Shown here piece after piece: positions 53,296-63,243 of a stretch of DNA of 64,000 bases (position 1 is the stretch's first letter; every line of letters begins with the position of its first letter). The notes under the pieces are model-generated. The model was not told the origin of the DNA and ran no database searches. It saw nothing but the letters and a program-made list of their open reading frames with translations. A program made the position numbers and the translations under genes. The DNA is from an uncultured Phascolarctobacterium sp. (GTDB lineage Bacteria > Bacillota > Negativicutes > Acidaminococcales > Acidaminococcaceae): NCBI GenBank assembly GCA_947629685.1, contig CANREP010000002.1, forward strand, positions 1 to 64,000, given 5' to 3'.

Positions 53296-55392
53296 ATGGC
53301 AAAGAATTTGGTGATTGTGGAATCACCAACTAAATCAAAAACAATAGAAAAATTTTTAGGTAAGAATTATACGGTACGTGCTTCTATGGGACATCTGCGC
53401 GATTTGCCGAAAAGTACTTTCGGTGTGGATGTGGAGCATGATTTTGAGCCGAAATACATCAATATACGCGGTAAAGGCGACTTAATTAAGGAACTTAAGA
53501 CGCTGGCAAAAAAATCTGATAAGATTTTTCTGGCAACTGACCCTGACCGTGAAGGTGAAGCAATCAGCTGGCATTTAGCGTATATCTTAGGTATCGACCC
53601 GGAACAAAAATGCAGGATAGAATTCCATGAGATTACGTCGAATGCTGTCAAGGATGCGCTGAAAAATCCACGGCCTATCGATATTGACAAAGTAGACGCT
53701 CAGCAGGCACGCAGAATAATCGACCGTATCGTCGGCTATCAGCTCAGCCCGCTTTTGTGGCGTAAGATACGCAAAGGCTTGAGCGCCGGACGTGTACAAT
53801 CCGTTGCTGTCAAAATTATTGCCGACAGGGAAAAGGAAATTGCGGATTTTGTACCGCAAGAGTATTGGACCGTTAATGCTAAACTGCGTGAACATACCAA
53901 AGCGCCTATTTTTGAAGCCGAAGCAGTAAGATTTAATGGTAAGAAGCTGGAAATACATAATGCTGCAGAAGCGCAGATTGTAGAACAGGCGTTAGCGCAA
54001 GCTGAATATGTGATCAGCGAGGCGACAAAGAAAGAGCGCCGTCGCCGTCCTGCTCCACCGTTTACAACTTCCAGCCTGCAGCAGGAAGCAAATAAAAAAC
54101 TGAATTTTACTGCTAAAAAAACCATGCTGGTTGCTCAGCAGCTTTACGAAGGCGTATCTTTAGGCAAGGCTGCCGTTGGTCTTATTACTTATATGAGGAC
54201 GGACTCGGTACGGTTTGCCGACGTGGCCTGTGCAGAAATACGCGATTACATCAAATCTGCTTTGGGCAGTGAATATTGTCCTGCTAAGCCAAATGTTTTC
54301 AGCAGCAAAAAGAATGCACAGGATGCCCATGAAGCTATTAGGCCGACCAGCGTGCTCCGTACGCCGGAGGAAGTTGCCTCTTTCTTGACTAAGGATCAGC
54401 TGAAACTCTATACTTTAATTTGGCAGCGTGCTGTTGCCAGTCAGATGACAGATGCCGTTTATGATGTTACGACACTCTTAATAGACGCTGATAAATACCA
54501 GTTGCGTGCCAGCGGAGCCATACTGAAATTTGCCGGCTTCCTGAAACTGAGCAGGCAGGCTGATGAGGAGAAGGAAAAGACTGTACCGTTTATTGCAGCC
54601 GGTACCAAGGTGCTGCTTCACAAGCTTTTGCCGGCTGAACAGCATTTTACTGAACCGCCTGCGCATTTTACTGAGGCGACATTAGTAAAAGAATTGGAAG
54701 ATAAAGGCATTGGCCGTCCGAGCACCTATGCTCCTACTATTCAGACTATTTTAGATAGAGGTTATATCGCCAAGGAAGGTAAGAAGCTCGTTATTACGGA
54801 ATTAGGCTTGCTGGTCGTAGATATGCTTACAAAGTATTTTACTGAGCTTATTGACATTCCCTTTTCTGCTGAACTGGAAGCAGAACTTGACGAAATTGCT
54901 GAACATCATGCGGATAAAAACGATATTATCAGAAAATTTTACGACCCTTTTTCTAAGCTGCTAGCAGTAGCAGATAAAGAGATAGAGACGGTGGAAATGC
55001 CTGTGCAGGTTACAGATATTCCCTGCGAAAAATGCGGCCGTATGATGGTTGTAAAACAAGGACGTTTCGGCAGTTTCCTGGCTTGCCCGGGATTCCCGGA
55101 ATGCCGGAATACCAAGCCTATTTTGAAGAAAATCGGCATCAAATGTCCTGAGTGCGGCGGCGAGGTCATTGAACGTAAGACTAAGACCAGAAAGATTTTT
55201 TACGGCTGTGAAAATTACCCGTCCTGCTCTTTTACTTCCTGGGATAAGCCTACAGAAGAAAAGTGCCCGGTATGCGGTAAAATTATGTACGAACATGCAG
55301 AAAAGAACGGACAGAAAAAATTGTACTGCCTGAATCAGGAATGCAGTAATTGTAAGACAACAAGAAAGGGAACAGAAAAAAGTGATAAATGA
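53296..55392 (+). CDS. topA: DNA topoisomerase I
   Basis: Type IA topoisomerase relaxing negative supercoils. TOPRIM domain ([31 protein letters not shown]), catalytic tyrosine in [12 protein letters not shown], then three C-terminal zinc ribbons with cysteine pairs at [24 protein letters not shown] and CPVCG/CLNQEC. 698 residues, complete. RBS AGGAGG. Its end overlaps trmFO by 11 nt. Confidence 0.97.
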   Translation: MAKNLVIVESPTKSKTIEKFLGKNYTVRASMGHLRDLPKSTFGVDVEHDFEPKYINIRGKGDLIKELKTLAKKSDKIFLATDPDREGEAISWHLAYILGIDPEQKCRIEFHEITSNAVKDALKNPRPIDIDKVDAQQARRIIDRIVGYQLSPLLWRKIRKGLSAGRVQSVAVKIIADREKEIADFVPQEYWTVNAKLREHTKAPIFEAEAVRFNGKKLEIHNAAEAQIVEQALAQAEYVISEATKKERRRRPAPPFTTSSLQQEANKKLNFTAKKTMLVAQQLYEGVSLGKAAVGLITYMRTDSVRFADVACAEIRDYIKSALGSEYCPAKPNVFSSKKNAQDAHEAIRPTSVLRTPEEVASFLTKDQLKLYTLIWQRAVASQMTDAVYDVTTLLIDADKYQLRASGAILKFAGFLKLSRQADEEKEKTVPFIAAGTKVLLHKLLPAEQHFTEPPAHFTEATLVKELEDKGIGRPSTYAPTIQTILDRGYIAKEGKKLVITELGLLVVDMLTKYFTELIDIPFSAELEAELDEIAEHHADKNDIIRKFYDPFSKLLAVADKEIETVEMPVQVTDIPCEKCGRMMVVKQGRFGSFLACPGFPECRNTKPILKKIGIKCPECGGEVIERKTKTRKIFYGCENYPSCSFTSWDKPTEEKCPVCGKIMYEHAEKNGQKKLYCLNQECSNCKTTRKGTEKSDK

Positions 55393-56704
55393 GCCTATCC
55401 ATGTCATCGGCGGGGGATTAGCTGGTTGTGAAGCTGCTTGGCAGATTGTCAGGTACGGTATCCCGGTTATCCTCCATGAGATGCGTCCGACAAAATCGGA
55501 TGAAGCACATAAAACTGCTTATTTTGCGGAGCTGGTCTGCAGTAATTCACTGCGGGCAAATAATATTGAAAACGCTGTAGGGCTGCTGAAAGAGGAAATG
55601 CGCCGTCTGGGATCTCTGATCATCAGACAGGCAGATCTGTTCAAAGTGCCTGCCGGCGGAGCACTGGCTGTAGACCGTGATGGATTTGCTGCCAGCATTA
55701 CCGATATTATCAGTAATCATCCGCTCATTACCGTGGTTAACGAAGAAGTTACGGATTTAGAAAGCTTAGAAGGTACAGTCATAGTTGCCAGCGGGCCTTT
55801 GACTTCGCCAGCGCTTTCTGCAGCGATTCAAAAACTGCTGGATGCGGAGTATTTTTATTTTTATGATGCAGCTGCTCCGATAGTTGCAGCTGATTCTCTT
55901 AATTATGATAAAGTGTACCGTGCGTCACGTTATGACAAAGGAGACGCAGATTATCTTAATTGTCCTTTTGAAACCAAGGAAGAATATCTTGCTTTCTGGC
56001 AGGCTTTATGTACGGCAGAACTTGCGCCTGTCAAGGATTTTGAGAAAGAAGTGTTTTTTGAAGCTTGTATGCCCATCGAAGAAATGGCATCCCGCGGTGA
56101 AGATACTATGCGTTTCGGCCCGTTAAAGCCGGTAGGTTTGGTAGATCCGCGTACAGGAAAGGAAGCTTATGCAGTCGTGCAGCTGCGGCAAGATAATGCG
56201 GCAGCGTCGCTGTATAATATTGTAGGCTTTCAGACCCATTTAAAATGGCCGGAACAAAAACGAGTTTTCGGAATGATTCCAGGATTGGAAAATGCTGAAT
56301 TTGTCAGGTATGGCGTAATGCATAAGAATACCTATTTGAATTCGCCGCAGCTGCTGACGGATAAGTTCAGGTTGAGAAAGGACAATAAGTTTTATTTTGC
56401 CGGTCAGATGACGGGGGTAGAAGGCTATGTGGAATCGGCAGCTTCCGGCCTAATGGCTGGCATACATGCAGCCAGAGCTGCGCTTGACCTGGCTGAGATT
56501 GATTTTACTGATGAAACTGCGCATGGCGCGTTGGCGGCCTACATAAGCAACAGCGAGGTTAAAAACTTCCAGCCGATGAATGTTAACTTTGGCCTGATTG
56601 CTCCGTTAGGACAGAAGATTAGAAAAAAACGCGACAAAAATGCTTTGCTTGCCCAGCGCGCTTTGGAAAAAATTGAAGCGTTAAAGCAGAAGTATGATAT
56701 TTGA
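55382..56704 (+). CDS. trmFO: folate/FAD-dependent tRNA m5U54 methyltransferase TrmFO
   Basis: Methylates U54 of tRNA using methylenetetrahydrofolate and FADH2. N-terminal dinucleotide loop [13 protein letters not shown], then [25 protein letters not shown] (in pieces), with the family cysteines in ELVCSNSLR and CPFETKEEY, and [17 protein letters not shown] near the end. 440 residues, typical. GTG start with AAAGGGA, overlapping topA. Adjacent xerC continues the classical topA-gid-xerC order. Confidence 0.95.
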   Translation: MINEPIHVIGGGLAGCEAAWQIVRYGIPVILHEMRPTKSDEAHKTAYFAELVCSNSLRANNIENAVGLLKEEMRRLGSLIIRQADLFKVPAGGALAVDRDGFAASITDIISNHPLITVVNEEVTDLESLEGTVIVASGPLTSPALSAAIQKLLDAEYFYFYDAAAPIVAADSLNYDKVYRASRYDKGDADYLNCPFETKEEYLAFWQALCTAELAPVKDFEKEVFFEACMPIEEMASRGEDTMRFGPLKPVGLVDPRTGKEAYAVVQLRQDNAAASLYNIVGFQTHLKWPEQKRVFGMIPGLENAEFVRYGVMHKNTYLNSPQLLTDKFRLRKDNKFYFAGQMTGVEGYVESAASGLMAGIHAARAALDLAEIDFTDETAHGALAAYISNSEVKNFQPMNVNFGLIAPLGQKIRKKRDKNALLAQRALEKIEALKQKYDI

Positions 56705-56750
56705 CAAGAAGTTATTTTCTTAATTAAAAAGGTTTTAAATTATTAAATTA

Positions 56751-56777
56751 AAAACAGTGCCTTTGGCACTGTTTTTT
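56751..56777 (+). terminator. terminator of topA-trmFO
   Basis: Eleven-bp stem AAAACAGTGCC / GGCACTGTTTT with a TTT loop and T tail. Confidence 0.88.
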
Positions 56778-56884
56778 GTTGTATAATTTCAAAAGAATAC
56801 TTACTAAATATTCAGATAAGTAAATTTTTTTCTTGAAAGCAATTTTCATTTATGATATTATTATCAACGCAAGGAGTAAGTAAA

Positions 56885-57796
56885 ATGACTATTTCGCAGT
56901 CTGATTTGCCGGACAAATTCTGTGCATATTTACATATCGAAAAAAATGCATCTCCGCTTACTGTTACAAATTATAAGAAGGATATTGACGCCTTTGCGGA
57001 ATTTCTGCAGCAGCGGTTTAAAAATGAGTTTCACTGGCAGCAGATCGGCGCTTTGGATATAAGGGCTTACCTTGCTGATTTGAATAAACATAATTATGCA
57101 AAACGTACTATTGCACGGAAGATATCTTCGCTGCGCTCATTTTATAAATATCTGGTACGTGAAAATTATCTTGAATACAACCCTTTTGTCAATGTAAAAA
57201 CTCCTAAACTTGATAAAAAGCTGCCCAGCTTTTTGGAAGAGTTTGAAATCAATGAATTGCTGCAGCTGCCGCCCAAGACACTCTTGGGAATACGCGATCA
57301 GGCTGTTTTAGAGCTTTTGTATGCTACAGGCTGCCGCGTATCGGAGTTAGTCGGACTTACGCTGGCAAGTATAGATATAGCTAACAGATACGTGCTGCTG
57401 CACGGTAAGGGCGATAAAGAACGCATTGTGCCGGTTGGAACACTCTGCTGCAAAGCGTTGAAAGAGTACTATGATAAAAGCAGAAAAGTCATTCTGCAGA
57501 AATATCCAGACAATGAACATGATTATGTGTTTGTAAACAGCCGCGGAGGTATTTTAACAGATAGAAGCGTAAGGCGGATTTTAGAAAAATATATTCTGCA
57601 GCTGGCTGTACATAAAAAAGTCAGTCCGCATACGATCCGACATACATTTGCCACGCATTTGCTGGATCACGGTGCTGATTTAAGGGCGGTGCAGGAATTA
57701 CTGGGCCATGCCAATTTATCTACAACGCAGATTTATACGCATATTACGGCTGAACGTATTGCGTCTGTTTATCAGAAAAACCATCCGCGTGCGTAG
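56885..57796 (+). CDS. xerC: tyrosine recombinase XerC
   Basis: Site-specific recombinase resolving chromosome dimers at dif. N-terminal SAM-like core-binding domain (1-90) and catalytic domain with the RKHRH(W)Y set: R in ATGCRVSEL, K in HGKGDKERIVP, HxxR in HTIRHTFATHLLDHG, H in LGHANLSTTQIYTH, with Tyr as nucleophile. 303 residues from ATG 56885 (AAGGAG upstream); the frame is open back to 56852 without support. Its place between trmFO and codY marks it as XerC rather than an integrase. Confidence 0.92.
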   Translation: MTISQSDLPDKFCAYLHIEKNASPLTVTNYKKDIDAFAEFLQQRFKNEFHWQQIGALDIRAYLADLNKHNYAKRTIARKISSLRSFYKYLVRENYLEYNPFVNVKTPKLDKKLPSFLEEFEINELLQLPPKTLLGIRDQAVLELLYATGCRVSELVGLTLASIDIANRYVLLHGKGDKERIVPVGTLCCKALKEYYDKSRKVILQKYPDNEHDYVFVNSRGGILTDRSVRRILEKYILQLAVHKKVSPHTIRHTFATHLLDHGADLRAVQELLGHANLSTTQIYTHITAERIASVYQKNHPRA

Positions 57797-57821
57797 AGCG
57801 TAGTTTTGGAGGGGATTTTTT

Positions 57822-58595
57822 ATGGAACTGCTTGAGAAAACAAGAAAAATCAATAAACTGCTGCAAAATGGCGATAAAGTTGAATTTAATGCCATAGCCA
57901 AAACTTTACGCGACGTTATCGGCGCTAATACCTATATTGCGGGAAGAAAAGGCGGCGTCAAAGGATATTCTCTAATCAGTGAATTTGAATGCGATATTAT
58001 GAAAGAGCATGTGCTCAGTATCAAGCGTTTCCCGGAAAGTTATCTGCGGTTCGTTATGGGGATAAGCGAAACTGTTGCTAATATCCCCCATGCGGAGCAG
58101 GAATGTTCTTTCTTGAAGAATGCTAAATGTATTTTCAACGATAAAATGACGACTATTGTTCCTATCTACGGCAATGGTGAGAGATTGGGAACATTGATTG
58201 TCGCTAAATATGATTCTGGTTTTAATGACGAAGACCTGCTTTTGGCAGAATATGCTGCTACTGTACTGGGAGTAGAAATATTGCACGACCGTGAAGCGAG
58301 AGTGGCTGAAGAAGCGCGTAAACGCGTAATGGTACAGATTGCTTTTTCTACGCTTTCTTATTCCGAACTGGAAGCGGTTATCAATATTTTAGGTGAATTA
58401 AACGGCGACGAGGGATTATTGGTTGCCTCCAAGATTGCCGACAGAGTCGGCATTACCCGTTCTGTAATAGTTAACGCGCTGAGAAAATTTGAAAGCGCAG
58501 ACCTCATAGAAACCAAGTCTTTGGGGATGAAGGGAACATATATCCGGGTAAAAAATGAATTTTTGTTTGATGAGTTAAAGAAAAAACAGCAATAG
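57822..58595 (+). CDS. codY: GTP-sensing transcriptional repressor CodY
   Basis: Global regulator of nutrient-limited growth in Firmicutes, responding to branched-chain amino acids and GTP. Residues 1-155 form the GAF-type effector domain (KTLRDVIGANTYI; MGISETVANI). Residues about 200-245 hold the winged helix (LLVASKIADRVGITRSVIVNALRKFESA, in pieces). 257 residues. In Bacillus hslV and hslU separate xerC and codY; here the gap is 25 nt, so they are missing. GGAGGGG start. Confidence 0.95.
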   Translation: MELLEKTRKINKLLQNGDKVEFNAIAKTLRDVIGANTYIAGRKGGVKGYSLISEFECDIMKEHVLSIKRFPESYLRFVMGISETVANIPHAEQECSFLKNAKCIFNDKMTTIVPIYGNGERLGTLIVAKYDSGFNDEDLLLAEYAATVLGVEILHDREARVAEEARKRVMVQIAFSTLSYSELEAVINILGELNGDEGLLVASKIADRVGITRSVIVNALRKFESADLIETKSLGMKGTYIRVKNEFLFDELKKKQQ

Positions 58596-58603
58596 AACAT
58601 ATT

Positions 58604-58637
58604 AAAAGCCGAAAATATTATTATTTTCGGCTTTTTT
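58604..58637. terminator. terminator of xerC-codY
   Basis: Fourteen-bp stem AAAAGCCGAAAATA and complement, with a T run. Confidence 0.88.
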
Positions 58638-58705
58638 GCATGGCTTTTTAGTTACTGCTGCGTTATACTGAAAGCAGATAAATTCCTTATGAAAGGATGA
58701 GAAAA

Positions 58706-59482
58706 ATGGAAGATGCAGTTTTATATGCAGTAAAGGATAATATCGCAACGATTACCTTGAACAGGCCGCAAAGTCTTAATTCAATGAACGATGCTCTGAT
58801 TGATGGTTTGCACGATGTTTTAGACCGTATTGAAAAGGATGACAGCGTAAGATGCATTGTACTTACTGGCAACGGCAAAGCCTTTTGTGCTGGCGGTGAT
58901 CTGCCGTTTCTGAACAGTATCAGTTCTGCTGCGGCAAGAAGAAAATTTATTGCTCAAGTCGGTGCAGTGGCTAAACGCATCACTGTTATAGAAAAACCGT
59001 TCATTGCTATGGTCAACGGTGTTGCTGCCGGGGCAGGCGTCAATCTGATGCTGGCTTGCGATTTGGTATATGCCGTAGACAAAGCGAGGTTTGCTCAAAG
59101 TTTCGCAAAAGTGGGACTAATTCCAGACTGCGGCGGTATGTATTTCCTGCCTCGTACTATAGGCCTGCATAAGGCTAAAGAACTGATGTTTACGGCTGAT
59201 CTGATTGGTTCGGAAGAGGCAGCTGCTCTCGGTATGCTCAATCACATCTGCAGCGAAGATAAGCTTGCAGAAGCTGTTTACGCTATGGCACAGCGCTTGG
59301 CTGCAAGTGCGCCGCTATCTATAAGTCTGATAAAAAAATATCTTAATAATACTTCGCTTGGCTTAGATGAAATACTGGCTGCCGAAGAAAGTACGCAGGC
59401 GCTTTTAATGGATACGGATGACTGCAGGGAAGGCATCGCTGCTTTTAAGGAAAAACGTACTCCCGTTTTCACAGGAAAATAA
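58706..59482 (+). CDS. enoyl-CoA hydratase/isomerase family protein
   Basis: 258-residue crotonase-fold enzyme with the oxyanion-hole pieces GKAFCAGGDLPFL and NGVAAGAGVNLML. The two hydratase glutamates of rat crotonase (E144, E164) are not conserved: Asn and Phe occupy those positions. It has an Asp in VGLIPDCGGMYFLP, as in PaaG-type isomerases, so isomerase or another acyl-CoA reaction is more likely than hydration. ATG 58706 has GAAAGG 9 nt upstream and is preferred over ATG 58697. It is a single gene between terminators. Confidence 0.85.
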   Translation: MEDAVLYAVKDNIATITLNRPQSLNSMNDALIDGLHDVLDRIEKDDSVRCIVLTGNGKAFCAGGDLPFLNSISSAAARRKFIAQVGAVAKRITVIEKPFIAMVNGVAAGAGVNLMLACDLVYAVDKARFAQSFAKVGLIPDCGGMYFLPRTIGLHKAKELMFTADLIGSEEAAALGMLNHICSEDKLAEAVYAMAQRLAASAPLSISLIKKYLNNTSLGLDEILAAEESTQALLMDTDDCREGIAAFKEKRTPVFTGK

Positions 59483-59501
59483 AAATTATTTAACTTAAAT
59501 C

Positions 59502-59536
59502 AAACGGAATCGCAAGACGATTCCGTTTTCTTTTTA
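59502..59536. terminator. terminator of the crotonase-family gene
   Basis: Eleven-bp stem AAACGGAATCG / CGATTCCGTTT with a CAAGA loop and T tail. Confidence 0.88.
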
Positions 59537-59582
59537 TCATAAATGTTGTATAATTATATTTATTATATTGATGGAGGTTTAT

Positions 59583-60203
59583 ATGTTAGATTTCAGTACG
59601 ATGGTCTATCGGATACCGGCGTTGTTGTTCGCTATTTCCATCCATGAATATGCACATGCGCAGTGTGCAGACAGTATGGGAGACTCTACCCCGAGGCTGA
59701 TGGGGCGTCTGACCTTCAATCCTTTGGCCCATCTTGATCCGATAGGTGCGCTGCTGTTGGTTTTTGCCGGTTTTGGCTGGGCTAAGCCGGTGGCGATAAA
59801 TTCTGATAATTTCAGAAACAGACGGGAAGGAATCATCAAGGTATCGCTGGCTGGACCTGCGGCTAATTTATTTTTATGTTTTCTGGCAGCTGTGATCAGC
59901 GCTGTTATGGCCCGGTTCGGATTTATGTCGGACGGCGTATTTAAGTTTCTCTTGTGGATGCAGTTATATAATGTCTGGTTTGCATTTTTTAACCTGCTGC
60001 CCATTCCGCCGTTAGACGGTTCCAGACTGGTATCAGAGCTTTTGCCGCCTAAACAGGCTTATAAATTTGATTATGTTGTTGGTCAGTATGGGTTTTACAT
60101 CCTGCTGTTTTTAGTGTTTACCGGCATTATCAGCATGATTATCAATCCGCTGGCTACTGCGTATATGATTTTGATTAACACAGTAATCAGTGCTGTATTT
60201 TAA
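59583..60203 (+). CDS. site-2 protease family (M50) membrane metallopeptidase
   Basis: 206 residues, about six membrane helices. Zinc motif HEYAH (SIHEYAHAQCAD) near the N-terminus and the third ligand region in LLPIPPLDGSRL. NPLAHLDPIGALLL and GWAKPV are typical of this short YwhC/YdiL-like group without PDZ domains. Substrate unknown. ATG 59583 has GGAGG 5 nt upstream; earlier in-frame starts overlap that site. Same strand and 26 nt before trpS. Confidence 0.9.
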   Translation: MLDFSTMVYRIPALLFAISIHEYAHAQCADSMGDSTPRLMGRLTFNPLAHLDPIGALLLVFAGFGWAKPVAINSDNFRNRREGIIKVSLAGPAANLFLCFLAAVISAVMARFGFMSDGVFKFLLWMQLYNVWFAFFNLLPIPPLDGSRLVSELLPPKQAYKFDYVVGQYGFYILLFLVFTGIISMIINPLATAYMILINTVISAVF

Positions 60204-60229
60204 TATTAAATCTTAAAGGAGTTTTTAGT

Positions 60230-61222
60230 ATGAACAAAGGCAGAATTTTTAGCGGCATGCAGCCTTCCGGCCGTTTCCATCTTGGCAATTATATGGGGGC
60301 GCTGGAAAACTGGGTGCGTTTACAGCATGAATATGAATGCTTTTTTTCTATAGTCGACCTGCATGCGCTTACTTCTTCTTATGCAGATACTTCCAAATTA
60401 CAGGAAAATATTATGGAGATGGCTATTGATTGGCTAAGTGCAGGACTTGATCCTGAAAAGAATGTTATTTTCGTGCAGTCGCATGTTAAAGAACACAGTG
60501 AGCTTGCTTTACTCCTGGGTATGATGACGCCGCTGTCCTGGCTGGAGCGTGTTCCTACTTATAAGGATAAGATTCAGAATCTCAGTGCTCAGGGCAAAGA
60601 TCTGCATACTTACGGCTTTTTAGGTTATCCAGTACTGATGGCTGCGGATATTGTGCTTTATAAAGCAACCTGTGTGCCTGTGGGCGAGGATCAGTCAGCG
60701 CATCTGGAACTGACACGCGAAATGGTACGCCGTTTCAATTATCTGTATAAAAAAGAAGTGTTCCCGGAGCCGCAGGCAGTATATTCTAAAGCCAAAGTGC
60801 TGCCAGGCATCGATGGACGCAAGATGTCTAAATCTTATGGCAATACTATTCCGTTTGGCGCTTCTCCAGAAGAATTGACTGCTAAAGTCAAGATGATGAC
60901 TACCGACCCGCAGCGAATCAAGAAAACTGATCCGGGTGATCCAGATGTCTGCATCGTATACCAGTTCCAAAAAGTATTTAATATTGAGGAATGCGCCGAT
61001 ATAGCTGCAAAATGTCGTGCAGGTGAAATTGGCTGTGTACAATGTAAGAAATGTCTGGCAGAAAAAATGAACTGCATGTTGGCAGATATCCATATCAAAC
61101 GTGAAGAATTATCTAAAAAGCCCGGTTATATCAAAGAAGTGCTTGAATACGGTGAAAAACGTGCCCGGGCTGAGGCTGCAAAGAACATGGCTGAAATCAA
61201 AGCTGCCATGAACGTACTGTAA
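60230..61222 (+). CDS. trpS: tryptophanyl-tRNA synthetase
   Basis: Class I synthetase for tRNA-Trp. HIGH equivalent FHLGNYMG and KMSKS in GRKMSKSYGN. 330 residues. The C-terminal half has cysteines C241, C262, C269 and C272 in the spacing C-x20-C-x6-C-x2-C, close to the [4Fe-4S] site of Thermotoga TrpRS (C-x22-C-x6-C-x2-C as recalled). C255, C275 and C282 are additional. No T-box leader lies upstream; it starts 26 nt after the M50 gene with AAAGGAG. Confidence 0.96.
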   Translation: MNKGRIFSGMQPSGRFHLGNYMGALENWVRLQHEYECFFSIVDLHALTSSYADTSKLQENIMEMAIDWLSAGLDPEKNVIFVQSHVKEHSELALLLGMMTPLSWLERVPTYKDKIQNLSAQGKDLHTYGFLGYPVLMAADIVLYKATCVPVGEDQSAHLELTREMVRRFNYLYKKEVFPEPQAVYSKAKVLPGIDGRKMSKSYGNTIPFGASPEELTAKVKMMTTDPQRIKKTDPGDPDVCIVYQFQKVFNIEECADIAAKCRAGEIGCVQCKKCLAEKMNCMLADIHIKREELSKKPGYIKEVLEYGEKRARAEAAKNMAEIKAAMNVL

Positions 61223-61225
61223 GCA

Positions 61226-61936
61226 ATGCAGCAACTGTCAGTCAAAGTCAGCAGTTTTGAAGGGCCTTTAGATCTGCTGATACATCTTATTGAAAAGGAT
61301 AAGATTGATATCTATGATATTCCCATAGTTTCCATAACCGAGCAGTATATCAGCTATCTTAAGCAGCTTAGCGAATTTGATATGGAACTGGCCAGCGAAT
61401 TTTTGGTCATGGCTGCTACATTACTGCAGATAAAGTCCAGGATGCTGTTACCAAGGAATGTTGCCGATGACGAAGAAGAGGAAACCGACCCGCGGCAAAT
61501 GCTGGTAGAAATGCTGGTGGAATACCGTAAGATAAAAACAGCAGCCGGTCAGCTGGCTGCAATGAAGCAGGCAGCTGATAAATGTTATGCCAGAAAGCCT
61601 CTGTATGACGGTATTTGTGAACGGGTTTTGGCGGTTTATACGCCGGAAGCCTTACTGAAAGCTCTTGCCGGCATCAATAATTACCGTCAGCAGGAAACTG
61701 CTTATATCAGGCCGCAAGCTTTCAGCGTACAGGATAAGATGCAGGCTATTTTGAAAAAGCTAAGTGCTGGCGCGCATGGGTTTAGGCTGGACGAGCTGTT
61801 TCAGACACAGAATCGCGGTGAAAAAGTGGCTGCGTTCCTGGGAGTGCTGGAACTGCTGAAACTGGGCTTGATTACTATCAATCAGTCCTGCAGATTTGCT
61901 CCGATTTATATTTTTGCAAAACAGGGAGAACACTGA
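61226..61936 (+). CDS. scpA: segregation and condensation protein A
   Basis: Kleisin bridging the SMC head and neck. N-terminal helix signature FEGPLDLLIHLIEKDKIDIYDIPI and C-terminal winged helix (HGFRLDELFQTQNRGEKVAAFLGVLELLKLGLI, in pieces). 236 residues. Starts 3 nt after trpS; scpB follows. Confidence 0.95.
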   Translation: MQQLSVKVSSFEGPLDLLIHLIEKDKIDIYDIPIVSITEQYISYLKQLSEFDMELASEFLVMAATLLQIKSRMLLPRNVADDEEEETDPRQMLVEMLVEYRKIKTAAGQLAAMKQAADKCYARKPLYDGICERVLAVYTPEALLKALAGINNYRQQETAYIRPQAFSVQDKMQAILKKLSAGAHGFRLDELFQTQNRGEKVAAFLGVLELLKLGLITINQSCRFAPIYIFAKQGEH

Positions 61937-61937
61937 A

Positions 61938-62495
61938 ATGTATTTCGACAGATTGCTTGGCGCATTAGAAGCTTTACTTTTTGCTGCAGGTGAACCGCTT
62001 AGCGTCGGTGAACTGGCAGGCTTTCTGCAGATTGAAAAAGCGCAGGTATGGAGCTTGCTGGGCGCTTTAAAAGAGCAGTATGCCGCAGAATGCCGCGGGC
62101 TTATGCTGCGCGAAGTAGACGGAGGCTTCCAGCTTGTAACTAAGCCGGATTTTTATCAAATGCTTTCAGCCTTGTGCCAGAGCCGCGAAGTAAAACTTAC
62201 TAACGCAGCTTTGGAAACCCTGGCAATCGTAGCTTTTAAACAGCCGGTTACACGTGCTGAAATAGAAGCGATACGCGGGGTAAAAGTTGACGGTGTGCTC
62301 AATAAGCTGTTAGAGCTGGAGCTAATCAATGAGGCAGGACGCAAAAAATCTCTCGGCAATCCAATCTTGTATGCTACGACCGGCAAGTTTCTGACCGTAT
62401 TTGGCTTGGCATCGCTGGATGATCTGCCGCGTCCTGATGCAGAAGATGCAGTAACGGGCGAGCAGCAGCTTTTGATGCCGATAGAGCAAAAATAA
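61938..62495 (+). CDS. scpB: segregation and condensation protein B
   Basis: Partner of ScpA, with two winged-helix domains: ALEALLFAAGEPLS, REVDGGFQLVTKPDF, ALETLAIVAFKQPVTRAEIEAIRGV (in pieces). 185 residues from ATG 61938, which has AGGGAGA upstream and comes 1 nt after the scpA stop; the frame is open further into scpA without support. Confidence 0.95.
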   Translation: MYFDRLLGALEALLFAAGEPLSVGELAGFLQIEKAQVWSLLGALKEQYAAECRGLMLREVDGGFQLVTKPDFYQMLSALCQSREVKLTNAALETLAIVAFKQPVTRAEIEAIRGVKVDGVLNKLLELELINEAGRKKSLGNPILYATTGKFLTVFGLASLDDLPRPDAEDAVTGEQQLLMPIEQK

Positions 62496-62517
62496 ATTTA
62501 TGCAAAGGAATGCATGT

Positions 62518-63243
62518 ATGGAAGAACGTTTACAAAAAATCCTGGCTGCTGCCGGTATCGCTTCACGACGCGAGGCTGAGAAAATCATTCTGGCCGGACG
62601 CGTCAAAGTCAACGGCAAGACGATTACAGAGCTGGGATGTAAGTTTGATGCTGCCAGCTGCCGCATTACTGTTGATGGCAAAGCGATAGCAGCAGAAAAA
62701 AAGGTATATTACGTTTTTTATAAACCGCGCGGCGTAGTGACTACTATGGCTGACCCGCAAAAAAGACGCACGGTAGCAGATTTTATGCAGGAACTGCCGG
62801 AAAGAGTTTTCCCGGTTGGCAGGCTGGATTATAATACTGAAGGACTGCTGCTGATGACTAACGACGGTGAACTGGCACAGAAACTGATGCATCCAAGTCA
62901 TGAGGTAAATAAGACTTACCTTGTCCGTGTTCCTGGTATCGTGCCGCAGGAAAAGCTTGATCTGCTGCGCATAGGAGTACAATTAGAAGATGGGCTTACT
63001 GCTCCTGCCGTTGTTAATCTGCGGACTTATGACCATGAACGCAACAATACTCTGTTCGATATTACTATTCATGAAGGACGCAACAGACAGGTGCGCAGGA
63101 TGTGTGATTTTATCGGCTTCCCGGTACGTGATCTTAAACGTATCAAGCTGGGCCCGTTAAACCTTAGCGGCCTTAGCAAAGGCAAGTTCAGAAAGCTGAC
63201 GGAAGCTGAGCTGTCTGAGCTTAAAAAGGCGGCCGGCCTATGA
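62518..63243 (+). CDS. rluB: 23S rRNA pseudouridine synthase, RluB/RsuA family
   Basis: N-terminal S4 domain (EERLQKILAAAGIASRREAEK) and the RsuA-type catalytic domain with Asp in GRLDYNTEGLLLMTNDG. NRQVRRMCDFIGFPV near the end is the family signature. 241 residues. ATG 62518 has AAAGGA 8 nt upstream; ATG 62500 is an unsupported alternative. The position after scpAB is typical and favours RluB over RsuA. Stop overlaps the next start (ATGA). Confidence 0.92.
   Translation: MEERLQKILAAAGIASRREAEKIILAGRVKVNGKTITELGCKFDAASCRITVDGKAIAAEKKVYYVFYKPRGVVTTMADPQKRRTVADFMQELPERVFPVGRLDYNTEGLLLMTNDGELAQKLMHPSHEVNKTYLVRVPGIVPQEKLDLLRIGVQLEDGLTAPAVVNLRTYDHERNNTLFDITIHEGRNRQVRRMCDFIGFPVRDLKRIKLGPLNLSGLSKGKFRKLTEAELSELKKAAGL

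Noticed and set aside
56885-57796. Tyrosine recombinase as a phage or ICE integrase marking a mobile element
   Set aside because: It lies in the topA-trmFO-xerC-codY housekeeping order, and no attachment repeat or other mobile gene is visible.
60204-60229. T-box leader for trpS, and for alaS in 3910-3990
   Set aside because: The trpS gap is only 26 nt. The alaS leader shows no specifier loop, AG-bulge or T-box sequence and no terminator hairpin.
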